The notes under the pieces are model-generated. The model was not told the DNA's origin. It saw only the letters and a list, made by a program, of their open reading frames with translations, and made no database searches. From Durusdinium trenchii (taxonomy: Eukaryota > Sar > Dinophyceae > Suessiales > Symbiodiniaceae), in NCBI GenBank assembly GCA_963970005.1, contig CAXAMN010023662.1:826958-890957 (forward strand): a stretch of 64,000 nt of DNA. Reading direction: 5' to 3'. Within the stretch, counting starts at the first letter, position 1; every line of letters starts with the position of its first letter. Both the position numbers and the translations under genes were made by a program. Below are positions 1 through 9,970 of the stretch, piece after piece.

Positions 1-124
1 AAAAGAGAACAGAAGTGACACCAGACTTTGGTGGGGAGAATCACGCCCAAAACGTGGGTCCGATGTCGAATCATCCAACGTCCCCCCAGTCCCCAAAAGC
101 CGTTCTCGAAACCGTTCTCGACTG

Positions 125-3100
125 TCAGACTGTCAGACCTGTGCATGAACTACACTCCACTCCACTCCGGTCCATGATGTGGTCATAGCCGGGGAAGCCG
201 TCCGGCCAATACTTCTTGACCTCTGCTGTGATCCACCGCACGTCGCGGCCCCACATGGTCTTCCAAGTCCAGGCTTTCTCCGGGATCGGCGTCAAGGGGT
301 CAGCGCCTCGGATGGCGCGGCTTAAGCTCCGGTGAGCCCGGACCATTGAGGCGTTTTATGGCTCGCCCGTTTTTCGGGCGGCTAGGGTGGGAGGAACCTT
401 ACAAAGCACGTTTGTAAAGGGGAGTGGTGTTTCCATCTATATAATTAGCATTACTGCTGCAGGTGTACAGAGCTCCAAAGCTGGGTCAGTTGCTCTGTGC
501 CTACCTAAACAAACACTGCATGACCACATGTCTTTGGTCTCCCAGTCCCACCGCTCGACCCCTGGCGACGACGCAACGACGAAGAGCCCGGTGCGCCGCA
601 ACGAGGTGGCGAACGATGCGAAAGGCGACGACTCGACCCCCGAACGCGACGACCCCAAACGCGTTTGGCCGCGAAGAACGCGACGAGACGGCACTCGCTG
701 CCGCCCATGGCCAAGGTTCTCTCACCCTTGTGGTAGTACCAAAGCCACACAGGATCGCGCTTGAAGCGCCCATCAGAGCGATTCTTGGCCGGGTGCAGCC
801 ACACATAGGAGCCGCCGGACTCCCAGTGCGCGGTGTAGCCGGGCACGGAGCCTTCGGGGCCGACGCGGGTGGGTGAGGTGATGGTTGATGGATGTGGGAT
901 GATGTGGGTGATGTTTTTCATTTAACATGGCTGGTGAGACGGGGATACAACGTGATACAACCACAGCATCGGTGAGGAAGAACTGGCCATTTGCGGGCTC
1001 CGGTGATACTCGGACAGCCCCTTTGGCCCCCTTTGGCGCTGATGGCCCCCTTTGGCCCCCTTTGGCCCCCTTTGGCCCCTTCGGTCCACTTGTCTCTAAG
1101 ACGCCCTTCACCACGATGATGGATTCCGGCATGTTGTCCTGCAGGATGCTGGTCGGAATCCAAGCGAAGAATCTGAAGAGAAATCGTGAGTTGCACGTAC
1201 GTGTTGCTCCGTTCGCAGATCTTTTTCGTTCGAGCCTCATCTCCCTCAGAAAGATCGGCTAACACTGCATTGATCGCAGAACTGAACTAAGCTTGTTCTA
1301 GCACTGCATTGATCTCAGAACTGCACTAGCTTGTTCTAGCACTGCATTGATCTCAGAACTGAACTAGCTTGTTCTTCAGCAATCTCTGTGAGTGCTCACT
1401 GGGGGGTCAAACCGTGGTCAAGTGTATCCTATTCTCAATACCAGTGAATGATGACTCTCTTTACGAGAAGGGACCTTTGTCAAGCACATTGCGATGCTGA
1501 TCTTATCTGTATATCACCTGTAATAGGATAATGCCGTTGCCTATTTCGGCAAATCTCTCTTCAACGATATCCCCCGAACTCCTGACTACTGACTACTAGC
1601 CGGCTGGCAAATGGCAAGAGATCGCTCCTCGTCGATGCGATCCATGATCTTGATAATCTTCAGATTGTGAGCAATGCTTTTGCACACTCCTCCATCCGAT
1701 CCGACAAATGTGACAGAATGCGCCAAAGCGCATGCCGCAGTGCGGTCGTGCACCAAGCAGAAAATGGATGGATCGGTCGACCCCGTGGATCGGTCGTCAA
1801 AGCTGAGCGATGGGTTTGAGGCGAAGCAACTTCCTTTGCCCTGGAAATGGACGGAATTGTTGTGGGTTATTGACTCTGGTGGAAATGAGGGTGGAGTTGC
1901 TCCTGGAGAATGGCCTGAAGAGCAAAAATGACATAGATATGTCGGCACTCATGTGATACTCCAGTCATCCTTTGGCGTCTTCGTCGCTTTCATACGAAGT
2001 ACTTTTGCAAAGGATATCAAAGGATCACATGGAAAAGCAAATCTACGCCCTCTGTTGCTTCTTCTCAGAATTTGCCAAGTTAAATTACGTGGCCTCACAG
2101 TGGCCAAAAACGGCCAAAACCCACGCACCAGAGAGGATCGATGAGTAAGACACAGTAGGACGACATACGACCAATGTCCATGTGTCCTTCACCCTCCACT
2201 AGCGGGCATCACCACCGGGTACGATGCCCTTTTACACGTCCTGGTCCTAAGCATCGTCCATTTCGCCCTCAATGTCCCTGAGCATCACCCGATCCAGCCG
2301 CTTGCGCCAAGGGTCCGATCCAGCCAGCTCTCTTCTTTCGTGGCAAGACGCGCTTCGGCCGAGCAGCGCCAATGGAACCCTCTCTCCTGGAGGGAGGGAT
2401 GAGGAAGCGTTGCAAGCTGAGCTCTATTTTAGCAGGATTGAATGTTAGAGAATACACTGCCGGGTTCGGAGAAGTACCAAAGTAGCCTTAATTATTCCAA
2501 AAAAGCCATCCGAATAGGGATTTAGAAGATGATGTTCCTCTGCTCACTGGTTGCTGCACGTTCCTCGGGGTTTGATCAAGCCCCAAAAGCACCCCTTTTC
2601 GACAAGATCATGTGCGAGACTGGAATGCCTTCCCCTACCTAGTACCTGCCAAGCCATCCCTTCGGTAGCTCAAGGAGGTAAGCCGACTGTTGAGAAAACT
2701 GATCGAATCTAAAAACACGAAACAATCTTGAAGGCCCCTTTTTCCCCAAACTTACTTTTTCCCCAAAGGCATATCAGCATTGCTCATCTGAGATATGCCT
2801 TGCCATCTTGCCAAACCATGCCATCCCAGCATAGCTCGAGAAGCATCACCGGACGTCCTGTGATGCTTCGAGCCATGGCCCATGGGTCCGCGCTTGCCGC
2901 CCCATCGCTTGATACGGCCGGCAAAGCCTTTGCCCTTGGCCCAACCTCGAAACGACGACGGCTTCAAATGAAGGCTTCAAATGATGGCAGAGGCCTTGGA
3001 GCCTTGGGGACTGGGAGATGGTGGGAGTGGGGGGATGGCGTACCAACATGGCGTACCATGCTTGAAAAACGATATGGTTCTTGATTCTTGATCTTAAATC

Positions 3101-6100
3101 AAGTTCGGATGATCAATCTGCTCATCAAAGTTGTCCAATCCTCCCAAAGCATCTTCCTTCTGTCACCCGCGATGTGTCTTTTTGAACTTGGAGTAGTTGT
3201 CTAATTCTCTTTGGGAACATCCACATCATCATATCCATTGCTTAAAACTTTAACTGTTTGTTACAGGATATGTTTCCCTTACAAGATCCTCATCCATCTG
3301 TGTACGACGTGGCTCCAACATTACACCAAGACTGCATTGTGAAACGGAAAGGTTTGCATAGCTAATACTTACTAATAGCTGAGTCTCAAAACAAGGCAAC
3401 CCCATACCAGTGGGTTTCACCTACTTTCCTGGCTATCAGGTAGTGTCTGGGTTTAAGACAAAGCCCAGATCTTGTCGGTGAACGCATGCCCCTCTTCACA
3501 GCCCTCCCACCGTCCCAGCACACAGACCTCCAGACCGACCGACTGCTTGCGGATCGAAAGGCCATGGATGTCAACGATGTCGCCTTCCTTGAAGAGGTCT
3601 GAGGGCCAAATCTTCTGGCCAACCTCCCACTTCTCCCAATCTTGTGGCCTCCACAAAATTCTGGCATCGTCCAAAGATCTCCAACGTCACAGGACGAAAA
3701 AAGGGGTTGCGCATAGCAGCGGAATAGGGGAAGCACAAAGCAAGTGCTTTGGGCAAGTATTAAACTGCATGCGAAATCAACAAAAACGTAAAGAAACACA
3801 AGCATGAAGAAGCATGAAGTCTCTGCTCTCTTGGTGTGTCCAACCGAACTAGAAAACGAGACATCAACAAAGAATCTCTGTAATTTTTCAGAGATGCGAC
3901 ATGTCTTTTATGTGCTGCCCATGTCTCGGTGGTGCTTTTTTCACGCTTCGCCGAATGCAGACGCGAGATCTGGGTCCCCAGCTTTGGTTGTGGTCTTGGA
4001 ATGAATCTCAATCACAGTAGGCATAAAAGGCATAGCAATCATTGGGAAAATGATTTCGCATGCAGGGCCCCTCATCGCAAGACCCATACCCCTGTCGGGT
4101 TTTTTGGTGGAGTTGCTTCTGAGATTCATGGGATGAGCATCAATGGGAAGCAATCCAATCTCTTACGTCCATGTCCTCTCAATCTTCTCAATCTTCTAGT
4201 TATATGATGTTATATAGTACACGCAAGCTACTACATCCATTCTTCAAGAGACAGACTGACCCTGATCTTCAGCCAGTCTTCCACACCTCACGCGGAAGTC
4301 CTTGATCTTCCGCAAGGGAGGGCACTCGTTGCGTGCCAAGCGCTGAATCTGAAGTGCTCGTTTGCCGCTCCTTTCATACCTCAGCAGGCAAGCTATTATT
4401 CAGATTTTGCATCTAGACCTGGATTTTGTGCGAGGCACCTCCAACAAACCATGGTGTTCTTGGCAAAGCTACAACAGCCCCCACCTCGCAATTACACAAA
4501 TATTGCCCTACGAAGGGATGTTTGGACCGATCTGTTTTTTTGTGTAGATACCTTTTTTCAATAAATGACCTCTTCGACCGAGCTGCTTGTTGGGCTCATA
4601 GCGCTCATAACCCACCTGAACCGAGTAGTGGCCATGCTTCTCGGGCCATCGCTTGTCGGTCACCATGTTCCCACCTTTCTTCACGCACAAAATGGTGGCT
4701 GGGACGGTCTTCACATTGCCATCCTCCTCTTCAAAGATTGTGGTCATATTCAACTTCTCCTTAATCACAGGAGCGAGGTAGAGTGGAGCAATTGGGCTGA
4801 TGCTCAGCATGGATGGCAGCTGCCTTTCATCTAGCGAGTCATACTCATCTACTTGTGTGCTTGTCATGTCTCTCTGCTCTAACTCTAACCATCTCTATTC
4901 CTCTCTCGCATTCACCGTCTGGCTGCTTCTGTATCTCTATACAATCGCACCGTCCAACAAAGTCGAGTCCGGTCCGGCCACTACAACATCTATAACAGTC
5001 TTGCGGGTCTATTGTTTCTCTTGGCAATCTATGTATGGATACATAGCTCCTCCTTCTATCATGCATCCATCCATCCATCCGTCCGTCCGTCCGTCCGTCC
5101 TTCCTTCCTTCCTTCCTTGCTTCCTTCCGTCCGTCCGTCCGTCCGTCCGTCCTTCCTTCCTTCCTTCCTTCCTTCCTTCCTTCCTTCCATGTATGCAGAG
5201 AAGAATGCATTGGCAAAGCTAGGCACGCACCTGCAAACTATGGCAAACTAAACATCTTCCACATCTTCCCTCACTTCCCACATCTTTCCATGGCCCAAGC
5301 ATCCGCCCAAATGCCGACGCCGGGCTCAATGGTGGGCCTAGACAATCGATCCCACCAAGGAACTGCCTGGCCAAACCAAAGGAAGCGATGTCCAGCTAGA
5401 ATGATGGAACAGCAGCAGCGATTCTAAGCCAAGGGATGCTTGGGTTGATGTGGTTGCATGGTCTTGATTGGTTTGATTGGGTCGGTTGGGTTGATCAGAG
5501 TCGTGTTAAGCAAAAAAACAACTAGATTGGAAGCACTACGAGGAATGCTTGTGTTGATTGCCAACAAGCAAAAGGGCTGACCATATGGTGCTAAAGAAAA
5601 TGGATCCAAACTGTGCTATAGCTTTGGCTACGTCGTCTACATGACCTGCAAGAGCTGCACCCGGTGCCAAAAACCAACTACTCTCTCTCTCTCTCTTCAC
5701 TCTTCCCCTGCCACGCCCTTCCCGCCCTAGGCCAGCCCTCCATGGGGGGCGGCCGCCCTTGGGCCTGATCGGGGCGCGTGGCGATCAGCGAAGCCTTGCG
5801 CGCAGTCTTGGACTTTCGGGATGTAGCTCCTGATCGCATGGTGACTGGCCAGGCAAGTAGTGATTCTTCGCCAGGCCACCTGTGCTAAGAATGTAAATGA
5901 TCAGAAGGTCATGCGAAGCTGTGCCGCTTGGGACGGAGCTAAGCCTACAAATGTGTTGCCCTTAGGCTTGAAACGGTTGTGTGAGCTTTCTTGTGCCCTG
6001 ACTAGTAGTCAAACGCGTCGATGTCGATAAGCCCCATCCACCCAGAGACCACATCTACATATCCGTCTTATTTAAAAGGAAATTGTATATACACCTTTCA

Positions 6101-7179
6101 GTGCCTTTCAGTGCCTTTCAGGGTTGATCGCAGAAACTTCTTTGGGTAGTTTTTCCCCGGACCCATCAAAGCGAAACACCCAGAAACTCAAACTGGGTCA
6201 AGCTCCTGCCAGCGCCGCCACTCCTGGCCGAAGACAGCACGCGCGGCCCGAGTTCGTTCATTCGTTCTTTTCGCTTCGCGTCGTTTTGCCCTTGCGACTT
6301 TTGGGGTCGAGCACGTGGGTCCGGTTCGACCCACCTGGTCGAGGCCTCTTAGAACTCTTGGCTCAAATCCCCAAGATCATGTTTGACAAAGTTCCAATAT
6401 AAACCAGCATTTGGGGAATTGAGCCAAGACGAGTCTTGTGCAAGATATACTTCAACGTTTGAGACGCAGTTTGGATGTGGAGTACGAAAACAGGATTTAT
6501 AACTGCCTGGTTGAAGGGGACAAGTGAGACCAAGAAAAGCAATCGTTAGGGTGGTCTTCTGCCGATGGATTACTTGTATGGTGGTGCACAGGAACTGGCT
6601 TCTACCATATTTAGTGACCTTCAGCTTCTGGCCCCTTCAAAAGAATCACTTGGTCTCCCTCTCTTTCTCAATCTCTCGTTGTCATTCTCTCTGTTTCTCG
6701 GACCCAGTCCTGCCAGGGCAACGACCGGCCACGTTGGCGCAGCAAAACTTGCGTTGCCATGACTTGCATTCCGTGGCTGCGTCGAGAGACCCACACGCGG
6801 CAAGGAGCTGGAAATTGGAGCCTGCGCTGTGACATTGGAACAACATCCGGACAGAAACAATTCACTTATTTTCTCCAGATCGGACTAAAGCTGGTCCTCA
6901 AGACCATACGTCAACACAACGGAATCCACCATCCAAATGACATCCAACTCCAAACTCAATGAGAGGAGCAAAAGAGTCCGCCTAGACCTTTCCAGTGCAT
7001 ACAACAACATCTCAAAAAGTCTTCCAACTTCTAGAGCTCACTCAGCTCACTCCGCTCAAACCTGCCCTGTCAGCACTCACAGGCCGGACCAGGCCAGCGG
7101 CCTGCACAAAGCAGCTCCCGAGCCATGTGACCGCCAGGGCAGACCCCACGGCCATCAATGCCACACGCGAGCGCGCCAT
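125..7179 (-). CDS. Plastid-type ribosomal protein uL3, nuclear multi-exon gene with bipartite leader
   Basis: Ribosomal protein L3 of the large subunit, bacterial type. Exons seen, in transcription order: 7179-7081 (signal peptide), 6821 to about 6715 (transit-like, rich in S/T/A/P), about 4867-4552 (KLNMTTIF, then VQVGYE and GHLLKKG), about 4342-4287 ([11 protein letters not shown]), 3660-3540 ([18 protein letters not shown]), 2934-2850 ([24 protein letters not shown]), 2381 to about 2300 ([19 protein letters not shown]), around 1138-1105 (PESIIVVKG), 851-726 (SVPG, GGSYVWL) and 306-125 (ends at TGA). These follow the order of conserved L3 blocks. Donor and acceptor phases agree from 4287 to 3660, 3540 to 2934, 2850 to 2381, 1105 to 851 and 726 to 306. 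The 1105 donor is GC. The protein runs about 70 residues past the usual L3 end. The block around 1140-1240 (equivalent to GNxRVTVQNL) has an uncertain frame, and the leader-to-body junction between 6.7 and 4.9 kb is not resolved. A plastid rather than mitochondrial destination is inferred from the leader. Confidence 0.85.
1018..1083. repeat. Tandem 10-bp G/C-rich repeat
   Basis: The unit CCCCCTTTGG repeats about six times with one interruption. It lies just inside the intron that begins with the GC donor at 1104 of the uL3 gene. On the minus strand it can be read as collagen-like GPKGAKGGQ, but the intron model explains it better. Confidence 0.8.
1262..1378. repeat. Three tandem copies of a 38-bp unit
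   Basis: The unit contains ACTGCATTGATC, CAGAACTG and TAGCTTGTTCTAG. Three copies follow head to tail with a few differences. It lies in intron sequence of the uL3 gene. Confidence 0.85.
5062..5190. repeat. Tetranucleotide microsatellite (CCAT/CCGT/CCTT)
   Basis: Blocks of CCAT, then CCGT, then CCTT, again CCGT, and again CCTT follow one another. The same four-base phase is held through the whole tract, which suggests spreading point changes in one original array. It lies in an intron of the uL3 gene. The open frames across it ([12 protein letters not shown] and [14 protein letters not shown]) are by-products of the repeat. Confidence 0.95.
5700..5830 (-). other. GC-rich block inside the uL3 gene, possible leader exon
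   Basis: This block is clearly richer in GC than its surroundings and is open on the minus strand, with a basic reading ([11 protein letters not shown], then [11 protein letters not shown]). It lies between the transit-like exon at 6.8 kb and the first L3-body exon at 4.87 kb, so it could encode the end of the leader or the start of the mature protein. No splice phase could be confirmed. Confidence 0.25.
6099..6120. repeat. Short tandem repeat, 10-bp unit CAGTGCCTTT
   Basis: A little over two exact copies of CAGTGCCTTT, preceded by a partial copy. Confidence 0.7.
7081..7179 (-). CDS. uL3 first exon: start codon and signal peptide of a plastid leader
   Basis: A GC-rich block opens with ATG at 7179 and encodes 33 residues before a GTGAGT donor at 7080. 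The peptide starts MARSR, has a hydrophobic core from about residue 6 to 21, and then reads [10 protein letters not shown] phenylalanine at the predicted start of the transit region resembles the FVAP motif of peridinin-plastid leaders. The next coding block (from 6821, after a CAG acceptor) continues in phase and is rich in Ser, Thr, Pro and Ala, ending in a second hydrophobic patch (PVVALAGLG). Assignment to the uL3 gene rests on strand, order and the lack of another candidate body in between. A short ORF would run on to a TGA if the exon were not spliced. Confidence 0.6.
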
Positions 7180-7199
7180 TGACGCGACGCGCCCGAATC

Positions 7200-9450
7200 A
7201 CGTGGGCGAAACGACGCAGGTGCTAAGCCCGCGGGCTGCGGGGCTGGGCGGGCCGAGCAGGGCGGTGTGGCAACTCTGGCAACTGGAAAGCACACCAGTT
7301 GACCCGAACCATCTTTCATTATCAAACTCAGAAGATAAATTAAGTAGTCTTTTCTCTAGGACCATGCGTTTTTGGAGGTGGGTACCACATGTCACATATG
7401 ATACACAGTTTCATGCCCAGCCATGAAGAATCTTCATGCTCACTCCCAAGGACCGCCCTATGGAAGGAACCTCAGCTCAACCGCAGCTCATTGGATCCAG
7501 TGCAACCTCCATCTTCGCCGTGACTAGCGAATTTGATGAAGCCGAAAGTCATGCTCGTGTGAGGCAAACACTTCAGCTGGTTGGCCCTGGTTGAGGGATG
7601 CACCCCACGTTCCATGAGACCCATAACGTTCCGGTTCGCTTCGACAGGGGCCCTGGGGTCTCAAGACAGATCTTTTCATGGACGGAAATCATATGCAAAC
7701 AAGTAGGAGACTGGTCCCATGGCCCTTACCTTTCCTGAGACCCTGACAGACACGGATCGCCCTGACACAGTGACGGCGGATGCGCCAGCTTGTCTAGAGA
7801 TGGTTTATTGGCATCTCGGACCGAACGGACCTAGGGCTGTCCTCGCCACAGTTGAAATGTTTACTTACTTGTGTACACTGCCTCTGACCTTAGCAAAGGC
7901 GGTGAAAACATGTGAACACTCGATTCCACTCTGCGCTGCAAAGCTCATGCGCTCATGATTCAGCTGCTGATTCTAAACCTCTGTTTTTAGATCATGATTC
8001 ATGACAGATCGAGTGAAAGCCCCAAAGTTGATTGAAGAGCAGGCGTTGATCCTGCTTCCTCACTAACACGAAAACGATAGATCGTTCCCATCTATATGAC
8101 CTTCAATCGAACAAGTAACAAGAATGTTGTTGAATATGTGCGCAATAATTCCACTTGCAGTTGCTATCTGTCCGCTTTGTGGGTCCATCAGATTGATGGC
8201 ACGCAGACTGATATGTGTTCCAACCTTTATTCAAACAACTCCGATCATCATGAATCGTCCGTAAACACGGGACTGTTTCAACACTCACTGTCTCACGCCA
8301 ATGGTGGTCATTCTCCTAGACTGCCCCACAGACCCCATGAGCTCCCGTGCCTGGTGCTCGCGCTTCTTGGAAAGCTTGAAGCCATGAGCTCCGCATTATT
8401 TAAAAATAGTCGTTCATTGGATTCAATGCGTTCAGTGGCTAAGCTGAATCAGCTATAGGTTCTAAAGACCCACCTGGCAGATACCAGCATGCTTGCCGAG
8501 CTTGCCCCATCATTTACCGTGAATTGTTGCAGCCCTGCACATCTTTGCTGCGTCCTGATGTTGTCTCACCACGGCTGTAGTGAAGGATGGGAGAATGGGT
8601 GTTCACTGGCTAAGCTTAATGAGGAGCGAAGGCAGGCTGCTTTCAACCTGGCTTTTCCATTAGTGTCCCGGATCAGCAACCCTTAGAAGCCAGAATCGGG
8701 GCCCCATCCGTGGGAGCTGGAGTTAAAAGAGCTTGTGTTTGAGAGTCACATGAACAGCCATTTGCACAAACGCATACCTTCGTATTCTCTTGACTAGAGA
8801 GTCTTGAGACGGCGTCTGCTTCGTATATGCTGATAACAGGCAAATTTGGACAGAATCTTACCACATCAGCACACCTCTTCACTACAGCCTACGGCTCAAT
8901 GTTCCTCATCTGGACTTGGGATCCACGAACGTTTTCCTAGCCAACCTGCAAGACAGCATCTGTTTCTCTCGCGCCTTCTCTAGTAAATCTACCGATGCAC
9001 ATGGCCAGACAACCATTGCTGGCAGCCCAGCTGGGGCAGTGTCAATCTCGGATCCCGTTCACGCTACCAGCCCTTCATCCAAGCAAATCATATCCATAGG
9101 CTAATAGGCCAAACACGGCCAAACTGGATTGGCTCCTGTTCGCCGGTGTATCAACTGGGTCCAACTTCGCTCTGTTTGATCCGAAAAAAAGGTCGAGTCT
9201 GGGACCTCTTTCAGCCACCACCCCTCGTAGTGTCAGGGTCTGGATCACTGGCAGTCAAGCACACCATACACCCACAGAACAGCCAATTCTTTTGCGCAAC
9301 GTGGTTTCAACGCATCACTAGATCATTTCAACCTTGTCATTTTGCATGTCTGGCAAGTACTTTCTGTGCCAGGATCGCCTCGATATGCCATGCAATGAGC
9401 GAATTCTGTGTCTGTCAAGCAGCCCACTGCCAAAACTGCAACAACAGCTG
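7200..9450. other. Spacer between the dynamin-like gene and uL3; no gene recognised
   Basis: The sequence is AT-richer with only short, mutually inconsistent open frames. I see no family motif, RNA gene or mobile-element signature. It should contain the promoter region of the uL3 gene near 7.2-7.5 kb, but no TATA-like or other box can be defended. Confidence 0.5.
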
Positions 9451-9539
9451 GCCCTTTTCAATCTTCAGCCATAGAAAACGAAAAAAGATTAGGAAAGACA
9501 AAAGCAACACCCTCTTGTGGTGGACCATTTTGGAGTCTC

Positions 9540-9700
9540 CATGATCTGCCCTGTCGCGCAGCAGTGGCCGCCGTTGACTGGCCTCCGAAGACCGGCTCTT
9601 GCGATCTGGCGGCCCGTCGAGCGGAGCAGCGCAATGCGCTGTGCTGCGCAGCTACGCCCCGCCACTCGTGGCGTTCCTGGCCTTGCGGCAGAAAACGTGA
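9540..9700. other. Isolated GC-rich block, candidate exon of unknown gene
   Basis: The block is GC-rich against AT-rich flanks, the pattern shown by true exons elsewhere in the window. It is open in more than one frame on both strands, so neither strand nor product can be fixed. On the minus strand it could be a start exon, as ATGATTCACG occurs near 9705. Confidence 0.25.
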
Positions 9701-9970
9701 ATCATGATGGAACCCTGCAGGAGTATCAGTAGTGGCCAGTATGGTCGCAAGTGAGGGTTCATCCACACTACAACCGAGGGTGCAACACAATCTGGTTTTG
9801 ACCGGTGTATAAGCGCATGTCAGCTGGTCATGTGTGAGGTTCTCTGCCTTTGACGCTTGAATTTGCCGGGCTCTCAAGGGCTACATACTGTTTGCAAAAG
9901 TGTACTTGGGCTGTTAAAAGTCTTTGATGTTGGGTGCCGGCAGAGTGCGTGTGTGAGAACGAAGTCTTCG

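Noticed and set aside
773..1240. Collagen-like [10 protein letters not shown] reading after VVKG
   Set aside because: The repeat lies after a GC donor whose use restores the conserved VKG-SVPG junction with correct phase, so the repeat is intronic.
4845..5222. ORFs rich in RPSVLPS or GRKEGRTDG
   Set aside because: They translate the CCGT/CCTT microsatellite inside an intron of the uL3 gene.
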